Assembly: GCF_001598855.1 (NCBI RefSeq)
Contig: NZ_BCZS01000011.1
Location: 62,001 to 126,000 of the forward strand
Reading direction: 5' to 3'
Length of the DNA: 64,000 nucleotides
DNA from: Pluralibacter gergoviae ATCC 33028 = NBRC 105706
Lineage (GTDB): Bacteria; Pseudomonadota; Gammaproteobacteria; Enterobacterales; Enterobacteriaceae
Position 1 is the stretch's first letter. Every line of letters starts with the position of its first letter. Shown piece after piece: positions 27,665 through 38,809 of this stretch. The notes beneath the pieces are model-generated. The model did not search any database. It was given only the letters and a program-made list of their open reading frames with translations, and was not told the origin of the DNA. The translations under genes were made by a program, and so were the position numbers.

Positions 27665-28630
27665 CTATTTCGCTGCCCCAAAAGCCTGACTGATAGTCTC
27701 AATGACGTTGCCGAGCGTGGGGTCGAGCAGGCTGTGGCTGTTATAGTAGAGGGAGATGTCCATCGGCTCCTCTTCAATCAGCGGCACGTCGAGGCGCCGG
27801 ATAGGCCAGCAGCGGGAGAGCAGGTTGTAGCAACTCTCCGGCATGATCCCCAGCAGATCGCTGCTGCTGATAAGCGCGGTAATGGTTACGAGGTTATAGC
27901 TGCTGACGCTTATCTGCTGCTCGGCAAGGATGGCCTGGATACGGTTGCGGAACTCGGTATGGGCCGCGCCCTCAACCATCAGTAGCGTATAGCGGTAGTG
28001 GTCTAGCATATCGAGGCTAAACGGTATCTGCAGGGCCGGATGGCCGTTACGGGCGACCAGCACCAGCCTGTCGCGATAAAGGACCTGATAATTCAGGGCG
28101 CGCGGCGTGTAGCTGTGGCTGTCAATAATCAGGTCGGTCTGAAACTGGCTGAGCTGGCTGTCGACGTCGGTAACCGGAATATTGCGCAGCAGCAGATGCG
28201 GAAATTTCTCTTTTATTATCGGATATATGGTTGGCATTACCACTGCCCCCACCGTTGGTGACGTGCCGATAGTAATGGTGCGCTGCTTATCGTAAATTCC
28301 GGTTAAGTCGAGCGCGCCGAGAATAGATTCGAGCCCCTGGCTGATGTATTCATGAAGATGCGTGGCATAACTTGTCGGCACCACGCCCTGGCCCCGACGG
28401 ATAAACAACGGGTCGGGAAATACGGTTCTGAGTTTCTTAATTGACTGGCTAATTGCAGACGGCGTGAGATTCAGAATACGTGCGGCGTTAACAATACCTT
28501 TGTGGATGTAAACTGCTTCAAAAATGGTCAACAGATTGAGGTCGATGGCGCGTAGGGTATGGAAAATTTGCGGTGAATCCTTTTCGCTATGAGGACTTAT
28601 TAGATGTGCTGATTGGTAGTCATATTCCAC
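27665..28630 (-). CDS. ybeF: LysR-type transcriptional regulator YbeF
   Basis: The 321-residue protein has the LysR plan: an N-terminal winged helix-turn-helix with the block GIVNAARILNLTPSAISQSI, preceded by a non-conserved tail of about 25 residues, then a periplasmic-binding-like effector domain. It matches E. coli YbeF in sequence and in location between lipA and lipB. Target genes and effector are not known to me. The reading strand is the same as lipA and lipB, but gaps of 187 and 271 bases suggest its own promoter. Codon use is somewhat AT-richer than neighbours. Confidence 0.92.
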   Translation of the reverse strand: MEYDYQSAHLISPHSEKDSPQIFHTLRAIDLNLLTIFEAVYIHKGIVNAARILNLTPSAISQSIKKLRTVFPDPLFIRRGQGVVPTSYATHLHEYISQGLESILGALDLTGIYDKQRTITIGTSPTVGAVVMPTIYPIIKEKFPHLLLRNIPVTDVDSQLSQFQTDLIIDSHSYTPRALNYQVLYRDRLVLVARNGHPALQIPFSLDMLDHYRYTLLMVEGAAHTEFRNRIQAILAEQQISVSSYNLVTITALISSSDLLGIMPESCYNLLSRCWPIRRLDVPLIEEEPMDISLYYNSHSLLDPTLGNVIETISQAFGAAK

Positions 28631-28867
28631 AATGGAACTCCGTGTTCATTCATAACAGGAATGAGGATTAGGTATTTTTCTCAGAGAAATTTCGCGGAAA
28701 AAAGATTTTCGCTATTAAATATCAATGGGTAGGACCACTGAGTGCTGTGCTGAATTTATATTTAATACCTCGTTAGAGGTATTAAGACCTATTCTGCTAA
28801 CTGTCCGAGAAGAAGAAAATATAGAAATACAGAGTTAATGTAAAGGATAACCCGATAAAAATTGAGG

Positions 28868-28900
28868 TAACCCGACATCGGCCGGGTTAAAACAAAATAT
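28868..28900 (-). terminator. Possible lipB terminator
   Basis: On the minus strand AACCCG-GCCGATGT-CGGGTT precedes ACCTCAATTTTT, directly after the lipB stop. The 28631-28867 stretch beyond it is AT-rich promoter DNA for ybeF, without a visible gene. Confidence 0.5.
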
Positions 28901-28901
28901 A

Positions 28902-29543
28902 TTAAGCGTTGATATATATATTCGGTGGGTTGTTTAGCAAAGCTAAAAATGCGGAGACTAATACCGGTGAAACCGTCTCTGTTTTAACGCCGGCAACCAG
29001 CGCACGCATCTGGGTCATCTCCATGCCGGCGTAACCGCAGGGATTAATGCGCAGAAAAGGCGTCAGATCCATGTCGATATTCAGCGCCAGTCCGTGGAAG
29101 GAACAGCCTTTGCGAATGCGCAGGCCCAGCGAACAGATTTTTTTCTCGCCGACGTAGACGCCTGGGGCATCAGCCCGCGGATGGGCATCGATGCCGTACT
29201 CACCCAGCGTATCGACCACGGTCTGTTCCAGCAGGGTGACCAGTTCGCGCACGCCGAGCCTGCGGCGCTTGAGATTGAGCAGTACGTACATAACCTGCTG
29301 TCCGGGTCCGTGGTAGGTCACCTGGCCACCGCGATCGCTCTGCACAACCGGAATATCGCCCGGCATCAGCAGATGTTCGGCCTTTCCGGCCTGGCCCTGG
29401 GTAAATACCGGCGGATGCTCGACGAGCCAGAGTTCGTCCGGAGTATTTTCATCGCGTTGGTCGGTAAATTCGTGCATTGCCTGCGAGACGGGTTCGTAGG
29501 GCTGAACGCCGAGCTGGCGCACAATAATGGTGTTGAGATCCAA
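28902..29543 (-). CDS. lipB: Octanoyl-[acyl carrier protein]:protein octanoyltransferase LipB
   Basis: LipB transfers octanoate from acyl carrier protein to lipoyl domains, the first step of lipoate synthesis, for LipA to finish. The 213-residue product has the catalytic Lys135 in KKICSLGLR and Cys169 in NPCGYAGME, and the family block [14 protein letters not shown]. The N-terminus [18 protein letters not shown] aligns with E. coli LipB, supporting ATG 29543. The C-terminus diverges and is rich in Asn and Ile, as in the homologue. Confidence 0.96.
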   Translation of the reverse strand: MDLNTIIVRQLGVQPYEPVSQAMHEFTDQRDENTPDELWLVEHPPVFTQGQAGKAEHLLMPGDIPVVQSDRGGQVTYHGPGQQVMYVLLNLKRRRLGVRELVTLLEQTVVDTLGEYGIDAHPRADAPGVYVGEKKICSLGLRIRKGCSFHGLALNIDMDLTPFLRINPCGYAGMEMTQMRALVAGVKTETVSPVLVSAFLALLNNPPNIYINA

Positions 29544-29637
29544 AACAGCATCTCCGCTGGAGGGTGAAACGGGTGTGCGGGATTATATCACAGGGAGTTA
29601 ACATGTTGCCCGGCGGGGAGCCGGGCAGGAAAGAATA

Positions 29638-29901
29638 TTACAGAACCATCCGCACAATTTCGATATTGCCGAGCTCTTCGTAGAGGGTCTCTACCTGCTC
29701 GACGTGGGTGGCGGTGATGGTAATGGATACCGAGTGGTAATTCCCTTTACTGCTCGGCTTCACCTGCGGAGAGTAGTCGCCGGGCGCATGGCGCTGCACC
29801 ACTTCCACCACCTGGTCAACCAGCTCAGGTTTCGCCAGACCCATCACCTTGTAGGTAAACGGGGTAGGGAATTCAAGCAGTTCGTTAAGTTTGGTTTTCA
29901 T
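29638..29901 (-). CDS. ybeD: UPF0250 family protein YbeD
   Basis: This 87-residue cytosolic protein with an ACT-like fold is conserved next to lipB and dacA in enterics. The sequence ([17 protein letters not shown] at the start, [17 protein letters not shown] in the middle) matches E. coli YbeD. The molecular function is unsettled; a link to lipoate metabolism is only suggested by neighbourhood. The ATG follows a GGAGC ribosome-binding site. A hairpin upstream marks the end of dacA transcripts. Confidence 0.94.
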   Translation of the reverse strand: MKTKLNELLEFPTPFTYKVMGLAKPELVDQVVEVVQRHAPGDYSPQVKPSSKGNYHSVSITITATHVEQVETLYEELGNIEIVRMVL

Positions 29902-29919
29902 GTCAGCTCCGGGTGTGTA

Positions 29920-29952
29920 AAAGAACTGCTCCCGCGCGTGGCGCGGGAGCAG
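29920..29952 (-). terminator. dacA terminator
   Basis: On the minus strand CTGCTCCCGCGC-CAC-GCGCGGGAGCAG is followed by TTCTTTT. It lies between the dacA stop and ybeD. Confidence 0.7.
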
Positions 29953-30007
29953 AAGTAGTCATGCTTAGTATATGGGGATGAAGATCACACTTTCAAGTGG
30001 TTAAATT

Positions 30008-31210
30008 TTAACCAAACCAGTGGTGGAACATTAACTTAATGTAATCAATGATTTTGCCAAAGAAGTTTCCTTCCGGGATCTCCTGCAGCACCACCAGCGG
30101 GCGCTGTTCGATGGTTTTACCATCAAGCTGGAAGTTGATGGTGCCGACCACCTGATTTTTCTGCAGCGGGGCGTGCAGCTCAGGGTTGTTCAGCACGTAG
30201 CTGGCCTTCAGGTCCTTCATACGCCCGCGCGGGATAGTGAGATAAACATCTTTATCGACGCCCAGCGATGCGCGGTCGTTGTCGCCAAACCAGGCCGGCT
30301 CGGAGGCGAACTCTTTCCCGGCTTTCAGCGGACTGACGGTTTCAAAGAAGCGGAAGCCCCAGGTCAGCAGCTTTTTACTTTCGGTTTCGCGTCCCTTAAA
30401 GGTGCGCCCGCCCATCACGGCGGAGACCAGGCGCATCTGCCCTTCGGTCGCAGAAGCGACCAGGTTATAGCCCGCTTTATCGGTATGTCCGGTCTTGATG
30501 CCGTCAACGTTCAGGCTGTTGTCCCACAGCAGGCCGTTGCGGTTCATCTGACGGATGCCGTTAAAGGTGAACTCTTTCTCTTTATAGATGACGTACTCGT
30601 TCGGCACGTCGCGGATCAGCGCCTGGCCAATCAGCGCCATATCGCGGGCCGAGCTGTACTGACCATCGGCATCGAGGCCGTGCACGGTCTGGAAGTGGGT
30701 GTTCTTCAGGCCCAGCGCGTTGACGTAGTTGTTCATCAGGCCAACAAAGGCGTCCTGGCTACCGGCCACGTAATCGGCCATCGCCACGCAGGCGTCGTTA
30801 CCGGACTGCAGGTTAATGCCGCGGATCAGCTGCGACACCGGCACCTGCATACCCGGCTTGAGGAACATCAGCGACGAGCCTTTAAACACCGGGTTGCCGG
30901 TGGCCCAGGCATCGTTGCCGATGGTGACCAGGTCGGACTCTTTAAATTTACCGGCCTTCATCGCCTGGCCGATAACGTAGCTGGTCATCATTTTAGTCAG
31001 GCTGGCGGGATCGCGGCGGGCGTCGGCGTTCTGCTCCGCCAGCACTTTGCCCGAGTTGTAGTCGATGAGGATGTAGGACTCCGCATCAATCTGCGGTACG
31101 CCCGGGATCATGGTTTTGATGTTCAGGTCATCGGCGCGAACCGCTGCCGGAGAGAGCGCCGCGACGGAGAGCGCGGTGATAAGTATACGTGCAGAGAAAG
31201 AGGTCTTCAT
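30008..31210 (-). CDS. dacA: D-alanyl-D-alanine carboxypeptidase DacA (PBP5)
   Basis: PBP5 trims the terminal D-Ala from peptidoglycan pentapeptides and is the main low-molecular-weight penicillin-binding protein. The start is ATG 31210 ([10 protein letters not shown]), giving 400 residues and a signal peptide cleaved near VRA-DD (residue 26); the open frame extends 28 codons upstream without homology. Active-site motifs are SLTK (Ser70, Lys73), SGN in [10 protein letters not shown] and KTG in GIKTGHTDK. The C-terminal amphipathic helix ([13 protein letters not shown]) anchors it to the outer face of the inner membrane. Confidence 0.96.
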   Translation of the reverse strand: MKTSFSARILITALSVAALSPAAVRADDLNIKTMIPGVPQIDAESYILIDYNSGKVLAEQNADARRDPASLTKMMTSYVIGQAMKAGKFKESDLVTIGNDAWATGNPVFKGSSLMFLKPGMQVPVSQLIRGINLQSGNDACVAMADYVAGSQDAFVGLMNNYVNALGLKNTHFQTVHGLDADGQYSSARDMALIGQALIRDVPNEYVIYKEKEFTFNGIRQMNRNGLLWDNSLNVDGIKTGHTDKAGYNLVASATEGQMRLVSAVMGGRTFKGRETESKKLLTWGFRFFETVSPLKAGKEFASEPAWFGDNDRASLGVDKDVYLTIPRGRMKDLKASYVLNNPELHAPLQKNQVVGTINFQLDGKTIEQRPLVVLQEIPEGNFFGKIIDYIKLMFHHWFG

Positions 31211-31346
31211 GGTCAGAACAACGACATCCGTGATGGAGTTAAAATAGTGCCCAACTATAGCAAATGCGTTCTGGCGCGGCATCCGGGAAAGCATATGTGA
31301 ATGTTAACGCTTTTTACACATACGCATAACCCGGTGCCGCCGGCCG

Positions 31347-32465
31347 CTAGTTGGCGTGAGTAATAAAAGACTGGAGCTGGGCTTCACTCTGCAGGCGCTG
31401 CTGCAGGCCGCTGGCTTCGCCTTTGCTGTTAAAGGGACCCAGCTGAATGCGCCACACCGCGCCGTTTTGCATTACGCGGCCCGGCACGGAAAACTGCTGG
31501 CTCAGCTTTTTCTGGAACTGTTGCGCGCGGCCCTGGTCGCTGACGGCGCCAACCTGCACCACGTAGCTGCCGCTGGCGGCTGCCGGGGCGGAGACAGGGG
31601 CGGCCGCTGCCGGCGCGGCGCTGCCCTGAACGGAACCGGGCGCGGTAACCGGCGACGAGGCCGTACCCTGCGGCGCGGCGGGCTCGCTGCTTTCGAGCAC
31701 GCCGGCGCTGAGCGGCGCCGGTGCTCCGAGGAAGCCACCTTCGTGACCGGTTTCAGCGGTGCCGTTTTCCGGCTTGAGCGTATCGTTGCTGATTGGCCGG
31801 ACGTTGTTCTGGTCGGCGACCGGTACGGGCTCCGGCGCGGAGGAGGCGCTGCCCATGCCGCCGCTCAGATCCGGGCGAGCGGGCAGGGCATAGGTCTGCT
31901 TAGCGATAGTGGTGCAGGCCGTGCCCGGACCCGAGAGCGTACCGTCCGGCGCGACGATAATCGGATCGATGCGCACTTTGGTGTTGTTAGAGGTATTCAG
32001 CCTGTCGGCAGAGGCGCGGGAGAGCGAAATCACCCGATCGTTGCCGTAAGGGCCGCGATCGTTAATGCGCACCACGATCATCCGCCCGTTGGCGAGGTTG
32101 GTGATGCGCGCATAGCTTGGGATCGGCAGCGTCGGATGCGCCGCCGTCAGCTGCGTCGGATCGAAGGCTTCGCCCGAGGCGGTCAGGTTGCTGCCCGGCT
32201 CGGCATCATAGATAGCCGCCAGTCCGGCCTGGCTGAAGTTGGCCGGGTTCTGCACGATTTTGTAGTTTTTACCGTCGCGCTGATAATCCTGATTCGCCGA
32301 CGGATTCAGGGTTTCATACTGCGGATCTGCGCCGCTGATTTCAACGACCGGCCCGCTACAGACCGCGGGCTGAGGTGCGCTAACGGTCTGCTGCTGACCA
32401 TCATCGTTCGAACAGGCCGTCAGTAATCCTGCTGCAATACAGGTCCCAATCCAAAGCTTGCGCAT
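31347..32465 (-). CDS. rlpA: Septal-ring lipoprotein RlpA
   Basis: The 372-residue precursor has a lipobox (LLTAC, lipidated Cys18), a double-psi beta-barrel domain around residues 80-190 and a C-terminal SPOR domain (about 295-370) that binds denuded septal glycan. The two are joined by a long Ala/Pro/Ser-rich linker. In Pseudomonas RlpA is a lytic transglycosylase for denuded glycan; activity of the enteric protein is less certain. It lies 10 bases after mrdB in the mrdA-mrdB-rlpA order seen in E. coli. Confidence 0.95.
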   Translation of the reverse strand: MRKLWIGTCIAAGLLTACSNDDGQQQTVSAPQPAVCSGPVVEISGADPQYETLNPSANQDYQRDGKNYKIVQNPANFSQAGLAAIYDAEPGSNLTASGEAFDPTQLTAAHPTLPIPSYARITNLANGRMIVVRINDRGPYGNDRVISLSRASADRLNTSNNTKVRIDPIIVAPDGTLSGPGTACTTIAKQTYALPARPDLSGGMGSASSAPEPVPVADQNNVRPISNDTLKPENGTAETGHEGGFLGAPAPLSAGVLESSEPAAPQGTASSPVTAPGSVQGSAAPAAAAPVSAPAAASGSYVVQVGAVSDQGRAQQFQKKLSQQFSVPGRVMQNGAVWRIQLGPFNSKGEASGLQQRLQSEAQLQSFITHAN

Positions 32466-32475
32466 TGCGCACCCC

Positions 32476-33588
32476 TTATACGCTTTTCGACAACATTTTC
32501 CTGTGGGTATGAATCGACATCACGATCCCAAACCCGGCCATCAGCACGATGAGGGCAGAGCCTCCGTAGCTGACCAGCGGCAGCGGAACGCCAACCACCG
32601 GCAGTATGCCACTCACCATACCAATATTCACGAAGACATAAACGAATAAAATCAACATTAAGCCGCCGGCCATCACCCGACCAAAGGTAGTTTGCGCCTG
32701 GGCGGCGATCACCAGCCCGCGCATAATCAGCAGCACGTAGAGCGCGAGCAGGATCAGAATGCCGATAAGGCCCAGCTCTTCGGCCAGCACCGCGAAGATA
32801 AAGTCGGTGTGGCGCTCGGGCAGAAACTCCAGCTGCGACTGGGTGCCGTGCAGCCACCCCTTGCCGCGCAGGCCGCCGGAGCCGATAGCGATTTTCGACT
32901 GAATAATATGATAGCCCGCGCCGAGCGGATCGGTTTCCGGATCGAGCAGCATCATCACCCGCTGGCGCTGATAGTCGTGCATCAGGAAGAACCAGAGGAT
33001 CGGGATAAATGCCGCCACCAGCACCACCGCCACGCCGATAAGGCGCCAGCTCAGCCCGGCGAGGAACAGCACAAACAGGCCGGAGAGGGCAATGAGAATC
33101 GAGGTGCCGAGGTCCGGCTGCGCCGCCACCAGCAGGGTCGGCAGGAAGATAAGCACCAGCGCGATGGCGGTATTTTTAAGCGTCGGCGGACAGACGTCGC
33201 GGTTGATAAAGCGCGCCACCATCAGCGGCACGGCGATTTTGGCTATCTCCGAGGGCTGAAAGCGCACGATACCGAGGTCGAGCCAGCGCTGGGCGCCTTT
33301 CGAGATAGCCCCGAAGGCGTCCACCGCCACCAGCAGAATGATACAGAAGATATACAGCCACGGCGCCCAGCCTTCATACACCCGGGGCGGGATCTGCGCC
33401 ATCACTACCATGATGACGAGACCCATGGCGATCTGGCCGATTTTGCGCTCCATCATCCCCATATCCTGGCCGCTGGCGCTCCAGATAACCAGCGCGCTGT
33501 AGGTCAGCAGCGCCAGCAGGATCAGCAGCATGGTGGGGTCGATATGGATTTTCTCCCACAGCGACTTTTTATTCGGATTGTCGGTCAT
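32476..33588 (-). CDS. mrdB: Peptidoglycan glycosyltransferase RodA (MrdB)
   Basis: RodA is the SEDS-family glycosyltransferase of the elongasome and polymerises lipid II together with PBP2. The 370-residue protein has about 10 membrane helices. The SEDS signature is near the C-terminus ([15 protein letters not shown]), and the loop [14 protein letters not shown] carries the acidic residue needed for catalysis. It overlaps or abuts mrdA by two bases, so RodA and PBP2 are made from one message. Confidence 0.97.
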   Translation of the reverse strand: MTDNPNKKSLWEKIHIDPTMLLILLALLTYSALVIWSASGQDMGMMERKIGQIAMGLVIMVVMAQIPPRVYEGWAPWLYIFCIILLVAVDAFGAISKGAQRWLDLGIVRFQPSEIAKIAVPLMVARFINRDVCPPTLKNTAIALVLIFLPTLLVAAQPDLGTSILIALSGLFVLFLAGLSWRLIGVAVVLVAAFIPILWFFLMHDYQRQRVMMLLDPETDPLGAGYHIIQSKIAIGSGGLRGKGWLHGTQSQLEFLPERHTDFIFAVLAEELGLIGILILLALYVLLIMRGLVIAAQAQTTFGRVMAGGLMLILFVYVFVNIGMVSGILPVVGVPLPLVSYGGSALIVLMAGFGIVMSIHTHRKMLSKSV

Positions 33589-33590
33589 GA

Positions 33591-35492
33591 TTATTGGTCC
33601 TCCGCCGCTGCAGCGGCCGGGGCTTCTGCAGGTAGAACGGTATTGTTATCGCCGAGCATAATGTGGTCGAGGATCTGGCGCATGATCGTGCCGACCGCCG
33701 GACCGGCGCCGCCGTTTTCGAGGATCATCGCCACCGCCACTTTCGGGTTATCGTAAGGCGCGAAGGCGGTCATCAGCTTATGATCGCGCAGGCGCTCGGC
33801 AATTTTATGGGCGTTATAGGTTTCGTTGGCCTTCAGACCGAAGACCTGCGCAGTACCGGACTTGGCCGCCGCCCGGTAGGGTGCACCGGCGAAATACTTA
33901 TGCGCCGTACCGTTCGGGCGGTTGGCCACGCCGTACATGCCGTCTTTGGCAATTTCCCAGAAGCCGGAGTGAATATCGCCGATGGGCAGTTCGGGCGGCT
34001 GCCGCCACGGAATGAGCTTGCCGTCTTCCCGGGTGCTGTACAGCAGATGCGGCACTTTGACCACGCCGTCGTTAATCAGGGTCATCAGCGCCTTGTTCAT
34101 CTGAATCGGCGTGGCGGTCCAGTAGCCCTGGCCGATGCCCACCGGGATGGTGTCGCCCTGATACCAGGGCTTCTTAAAGCGCTTAAGTTTCCACTCGCGG
34201 GTTGGCATATTGCCGGAGCGCTCTTCGGAGAGATCGACGCCGGTATAGTGGCCATAGCCAAACTTGCCCATCCACTCCGAAAGGCGGTCAATACCCATGT
34301 CGTAGGCGACCTGGTAGAAGAAGGTATCCGCCGACTCCTCAAGCGCTTTAGTCACGTTCAAGCGGCCGTGCCCCCACTTTTTCCAGTCGCGGTAGCGCTT
34401 TTCAGAGCCGGGCAGCTGCCACCAGCCGGGATCGAACAGGCTGGTATTGCGGGTAATGACCCCGGCGCTGAGCGCCGAGACCGCCACGTAGGGCTTCACC
34501 GTCGAGGCGGGCGGGTAGACGCCCTGCGTCGCGCGGTTCACCAGCGGCGTATTGGGATCGTTGAGCAGCCCCGAGTAGTCCTTGCTGGAGATGCCGTCAA
34601 CGAACAGGTTGGGATCGTAGCTCGGCATCGACACCAGGGCCAGAATACCGCCCGAACGCGGATCGGTGACCACCACCGCCGCGCGGCTGCCGGCCAGCAG
34701 CGTTTCGATATACTGCTGCAGCTGCAGATCGAGAGTCAGATAGATATCGTGCCCGGCCTGGGGCGGCACCTCTTTCAGCTGGCGAATGACCCGGCCGCGG
34801 TTGTTGACTTCAACCTCTTCATAGCCGGTCTGGCCGTGGAGGACATCTTCGTAATAGCGCTCAATGCCGAGCTTGCCGATATCGTGGGTAGCGGCATAGT
34901 TGGCGAGCTTATTCTCTTTATCGAGGCGCTCCACGTCTTTGTCGTTGATTTTCGACACGTAGCCAATGACGTGGGTCAGGGCGGAGCCGAACGGATAGTA
35001 GCGGCGCTTGTAGCCCTTCACTTCCACGCCGGGAAAGCGGTACTGATTCACGGAGAAGCGGGCAACCTGCACTTCGCTGAGGTTTATTTTCAGCGGAATA
35101 GAGGTAAAGCGGTGCGAACGGGCGCGCTCTTTTTTAAAGTTGGCAATATCGTCGTCGGTCAGGTCGACAACGCTGCGCAGATCGTTGAGCGTCTGCTGGA
35201 GGTTATCGACCTTCTCCGGCATCACTTCCAGCTGATAAATGGTGCGGTTAAGCGCCAGCGGCGTGCCGTTGCGGTCATAGATAATGCCGCGGCTGGGGGC
35301 AATCGGCACCAGCTTAATGCGGTTTTCGTTTGAACGCGTCTGATAGTCGGTAAAGCGCACAATCTGCAGATTATAGAGGTTGGCGATCAGCACGCCGGTG
35401 AGCACCAAAATCCCCAAAAAGGCGACCACCGCCCGGCGTACAAACAACGCGGACTCAGCACTATAGTCGCGAAAAGAATTCTGTAATTTCAT
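33591..35492 (-). CDS. mrdA: Penicillin-binding protein 2 (MrdA), elongasome transpeptidase
   Basis: PBP2 cross-links peptidoglycan during cell elongation and sets rod shape with RodA and MreB. The 633-residue protein has an N-terminal membrane anchor (about residues 23-42), a pedestal dimerisation domain and a transpeptidase domain. The active-site serine is Ser330 in STVKP, with SAD in [10 protein letters not shown] and KSG in AAKSGTAQV. It lies between rlmH and mrdB. A C-terminal Ala-rich tail is variable in the family. Confidence 0.97.
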   Translation of the reverse strand: MKLQNSFRDYSAESALFVRRAVVAFLGILVLTGVLIANLYNLQIVRFTDYQTRSNENRIKLVPIAPSRGIIYDRNGTPLALNRTIYQLEVMPEKVDNLQQTLNDLRSVVDLTDDDIANFKKERARSHRFTSIPLKINLSEVQVARFSVNQYRFPGVEVKGYKRRYYPFGSALTHVIGYVSKINDKDVERLDKENKLANYAATHDIGKLGIERYYEDVLHGQTGYEEVEVNNRGRVIRQLKEVPPQAGHDIYLTLDLQLQQYIETLLAGSRAAVVVTDPRSGGILALVSMPSYDPNLFVDGISSKDYSGLLNDPNTPLVNRATQGVYPPASTVKPYVAVSALSAGVITRNTSLFDPGWWQLPGSEKRYRDWKKWGHGRLNVTKALEESADTFFYQVAYDMGIDRLSEWMGKFGYGHYTGVDLSEERSGNMPTREWKLKRFKKPWYQGDTIPVGIGQGYWTATPIQMNKALMTLINDGVVKVPHLLYSTREDGKLIPWRQPPELPIGDIHSGFWEIAKDGMYGVANRPNGTAHKYFAGAPYRAAAKSGTAQVFGLKANETYNAHKIAERLRDHKLMTAFAPYDNPKVAVAMILENGGAGPAVGTIMRQILDHIMLGDNNTVLPAEAPAAAAAEDQ

Positions 35493-35522
35493 CCGCTGCT
35501 TAATCTTCTGACCTGGTCATCA

Positions 35523-35990
35523 TTACTCGCGATGGTATGGATGGTTGGTGGTGATGCTCCACGCCCGGTAGAGGCTCTCTGCCACCAGCACCCGCACCAG
35601 CGGATGGGGCAGCGTCAGCGCGGAGAGGGACCAGCTCTGCTCGGCGGCGGCTTTACAGGCGGGGGAGAGTCCCTCGGGACCGCCCACAAGCAGGCTCACG
35701 TCGCGGCCATCCTGCTTCCAGCGCTCCAGCTCGACCGCCAGCTGCGGCGTGTCCCAGGGTTTGCCCGGAATATCGAGGGTCACGATGCGGTTTTTGCCGG
35801 CAGCGGCCAGCATCAGCTCGCCCTCTTTGTCGAGGATGCGCTTAATATCGGCGTTTTTACCGCGCTTGCCGGCGGGAATTTCCACCAGCTCAAACGGCAT
35901 ATCCTTCGGAAAGCGGCGCAAATATTCGCTAAAGCCGGTCTGTACCCAGTCCGGCATTTTGGTGCCTACGGCGACGAGCTGCAGCTTCAC
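35523..35990 (-). CDS. rlmH: 23S rRNA (pseudouridine1915-N3)-methyltransferase RlmH
   Basis: RlmH is a SPOUT-class methyltransferase that methylates pseudouridine 1915 in helix 69 of 23S rRNA on assembled 70S ribosomes, using S-adenosylmethionine. The 155-residue protein shows the SAM-binding knot: [11 protein letters not shown], then the [20 protein letters not shown]-terminal segment. It is three bases from rsfS and 31 bases from mrdA, the order seen in E. coli (ybeB-ybeA-mrdA). Confidence 0.97.
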   Translation of the reverse strand: MKLQLVAVGTKMPDWVQTGFSEYLRRFPKDMPFELVEIPAGKRGKNADIKRILDKEGELMLAAAGKNRIVTLDIPGKPWDTPQLAVELERWKQDGRDVSLLVGGPEGLSPACKAAAEQSWSLSALTLPHPLVRVLVAESLYRAWSITTNHPYHRE

Positions 35991-35993
35991 CCG

Positions 35994-36419
<426 letters not shown>

Positions 36420-36521
36420 TCATCCCATCACAGGCCGCTGATTGCATCGCCATTTTTGTAAAACAATTTCTGTAAATCAGCGTCGCGCCAGGCGCGGAGA
36501 ATATCAGCCTATCCGGGCCTG

Positions 36522-37175
36522 TCAATGCCCGGCGTGACGATAGAGGCCCTGCTGCTCAATGTAGGTCAGCACGCTCTCCGGCAGCATCCCGCTGCAGGAC
36601 TCTCCCCGCTCAAGATGCTCGCGAATGAGCGTGGCGGAAATATTGAACCACGGCGTCTCCGCCAGGTAGATTTTCCCCGCCGGGGTACGGTGCAGATCTT
36701 CTGCGCTATGGGTCAGGTGGCGGTCAAGCCAGGCCTGATGCGCATCCTCTTTCATCGTCAGCGTATAGCCGGGGCGGCGGCATACCAGCAGATGGGCATT
36801 GTCGAGAATGCTTTCGTAATCGTGCCACGAAGGAAAGTTCAGCAGCGAGTCCTGGCCGATAATAAAGGCCAGCGGCTGCTCCGGGCCCTGCTCGGCGCGC
36901 CAGGCCTTGAGCGTCTCGGAAGTGTAGGAGGGCGTTTCGCGCTTAAGTTCGCGCTCATCAAGGGAAAACAGCGGCTTATCGGCGATCGCCAGCTCAAGCA
37001 TGTGCTTGCGCTGGTCGCTGGTCGCCTCCGGCTGCGGGCGGTGCGGCGGAACGTTGTTCGGCATCACGATCACCCGCGAGAGGCCAATCAGGTTGGCGAG
37101 GATCTCTACGGGCTTGAGGTGGCCATAGTGCACTGGATCGAACGTACCGCCATACATGGCCTTAAGAACGGTCAT
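36522..37175 (-). CDS. nadD: Nicotinate-mononucleotide adenylyltransferase NadD
   Basis: NadD adenylates nicotinate mononucleotide to nicotinate adenine dinucleotide, an essential step of NAD synthesis. The start is ATG 37175, two bases downstream of the holA stop, giving 217 residues; the open frame extends 21 codons into holA. The nucleotidyltransferase motif [11 protein letters not shown] is at the N-terminus and [10 protein letters not shown] (ISxTxxR motif) near the C-terminus. It is the last gene of leuS-lptE-holA-nadD. Confidence 0.96.
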   Translation of the reverse strand: MTVLKAMYGGTFDPVHYGHLKPVEILANLIGLSRVIVMPNNVPPHRPQPEATSDQRKHMLELAIADKPLFSLDERELKRETPSYTSETLKAWRAEQGPEQPLAFIIGQDSLLNFPSWHDYESILDNAHLLVCRRPGYTLTMKEDAHQAWLDRHLTHSAEDLHRTPAGKIYLAETPWFNISATLIREHLERGESCSGMLPESVLTYIEQQGLYRHAGH

Positions 37176-37176
37176 A

Positions 37177-38208
37177 TTATCCTTCGAAAAAAATATCGGG
37201 CAACGTCTTGTGGCACAGCAGCAGAGAGAGACTCTCAAGCTCTGCCCAGACGGACTGACCGTAATCCTGCTTGAGGGTCAGCTCGGTCTGCGTCAGCAGG
37301 GAAACCGCGTGCCGCAGCTGTTCCTGGCTTAAGCGGTTAAGGGCTTCGGTAAATAGCGGGCGGCGGTTTTGCCACACCCGGTGCTTATCAAACAGCGCCC
37401 GCAGGGGCGTGCTGACCGACTGACGCTTCATATTGACCAGCAGCAGCAGCTCGCGCTGCAGGGTGCGCAGCAGGATAACCGGCTCGCTGCCCTCCTGGCG
37501 CAGCTGCTGCAGAATGTGCAGCGCGCGTTTGCTCTTGCCGGCCAGCAGCGCGTCCAGCCAGTGGAACGGCGTGAAGTGGGCGGCGTCATTAACCGCCTGC
37601 TCTACCCGGGGCAGCGTCAGCTTGCCGTCCGGCCACAGCAGCGAAAGCCGCTCCAGAGCCTGGGCCAGCGCCAGCAGATTGCCTTCATAGCAGTAGCAGA
37701 GTAGCTGGCTTGCGGCATCGTCGAGCTGCAGCTTGTGCTGCTTCGCCCTTGCCGCCAGCCAGCGCGGCAGCTGGGCCTGCTCCGGCGTCTGGCAGGAGAC
37801 CAGCACCGCGCGGTTGGCCAGCGCCTTGATCCAGGCCGCGTTCTCCTGCGCTTTGGTGAGCTTGTTGCCGCGGACGATCAGCAGCAGATCGTCGTGCAGC
37901 AGAGCGACGAGCGCGGCCAGCTGTTCATTAATGGCGGCATTGGGGCCGTTGTCCGGCAGCAGCAGCATCAGGGTCTGGCGGCTGGAAAACAGGCTGCGCT
38001 CCTGGCTCATGGCGAGCAGGGCATTCCAGTCGGTGCTGGCGTCAATAGCAACGGTGTGGTGCTCCTCAAAGCCCTGCGCGTTCGCGGCGTGGCGAACGGC
38101 ATCCTGACTTTCCTGAAGCAGAAGCGGATCGTTACCCAACAGCAGATACGCCGCGCGCAGCCCTTCAGAGAGCTGCGCGCGGAGTTGTTCAGGGTACAGC
38201 CGAATCAT
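37177..38208 (-). CDS. holA: DNA polymerase III delta subunit HolA
   Basis: HolA opens the beta clamp within the clamp loader. The 343 residues equal E. coli HolA, and the sequence is closely similar throughout ([19 protein letters not shown] near the N-terminus, which includes the clamp-binding region). The start is ATG 38208, overlapping the lptE stop by one base (TGATG); a GTG one codon upstream is also in frame. It belongs to the AAA+ superfamily but lacks a working P-loop, as expected for delta. Confidence 0.97.
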   Translation of the reverse strand: MIRLYPEQLRAQLSEGLRAAYLLLGNDPLLLQESQDAVRHAANAQGFEEHHTVAIDASTDWNALLAMSQERSLFSSRQTLMLLLPDNGPNAAINEQLAALVALLHDDLLLIVRGNKLTKAQENAAWIKALANRAVLVSCQTPEQAQLPRWLAARAKQHKLQLDDAASQLLCYCYEGNLLALAQALERLSLLWPDGKLTLPRVEQAVNDAAHFTPFHWLDALLAGKSKRALHILQQLRQEGSEPVILLRTLQRELLLLVNMKRQSVSTPLRALFDKHRVWQNRRPLFTEALNRLSQEQLRHAVSLLTQTELTLKQDYGQSVWAELESLSLLLCHKTLPDIFFEG

Positions 38209-38795
38209 CACTCGCCCGTAATGGTGGGAACGCGTGCTTTCGCCGGCGCCGCAGGCGAGATATCAGAGGTATTTCCGCTCTCGCGGGCCTCTTCAGCATC
38301 GGCAACCTTGACGCTCGGCAGCTGGCGGATCAGCTGTTCGGCGGCGCGATCGTACATCTCTTTGATGATCATGTCTTTTTCCGCATCCTTCGCCAGCGCT
38401 TTCTGCGGGTTGTCGAAGTAGGAGCGGTAGACCTTGGTCTTCAGCGGATAGATATCGTGACCCGGGATCAGCACGCTGGCGGTGACGGTCATCACCATCT
38501 GGTACTCCGCCGTATCGCCGTTCTGGAAGATAGAGGCGGTGTCTTCATTGATGGAGGCGCCGCCCATGCGCAGAGACGGAATGTCTTTACGTACCGAACT
38601 GCCTTCGACGATTTCGACGTTGCTCAGGCGCAGCTGGTTGCGCACCGCGCGGCTCAGCGGCCCGTTGGGGTCACCGGAAACAAAGATCAGTTTTCGCATG
38701 TTGTCGGGCACCTGAGTGGTACTGCGCAGGTGCCAGCCGCAACCGGCGGTAACGAGTACCGCCACAGATAACAAGAGTGATGTCAGAATGCGCAC
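38208..38795 (-). CDS. lptE: LPS-assembly lipoprotein LptE
   Basis: LptE plugs the LptD barrel in the outer membrane and is needed to place lipopolysaccharide on the cell surface. The 195-residue precursor has a signal peptide with lipobox LVTAGC (lipidated Cys19), followed by [11 protein letters not shown] as in E. coli LptE (RlpB). The C-terminal tail after about residue 165 is Ser/Ala-rich and variable. It is 14 bases downstream of leuS and coupled to holA. Confidence 0.96.
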   Translation of the reverse strand: MRILTSLLLSVAVLVTAGCGWHLRSTTQVPDNMRKLIFVSGDPNGPLSRAVRNQLRLSNVEIVEGSSVRKDIPSLRMGGASINEDTASIFQNGDTAEYQMVMTVTASVLIPGHDIYPLKTKVYRSYFDNPQKALAKDAEKDMIIKEMYDRAAEQLIRQLPSVKVADAEEARESGNTSDISPAAPAKARVPTITGE

Positions 38796-38809
38796 GTTTC
38801 CTCCCGCGC

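Noticed and set aside
33663-35333. Long open frames antisense to real genes, such as 33663-35333 against mrdA, 39299-41251 against leuS, 18508-20298 against the cusA-like gene and 60081-61805 against nagE
   Set aside because: They are products of GC-rich codon bias on the opposite strand. Their translations are Arg/His/Gln-rich without family motifs, and the sense genes are unmistakable.
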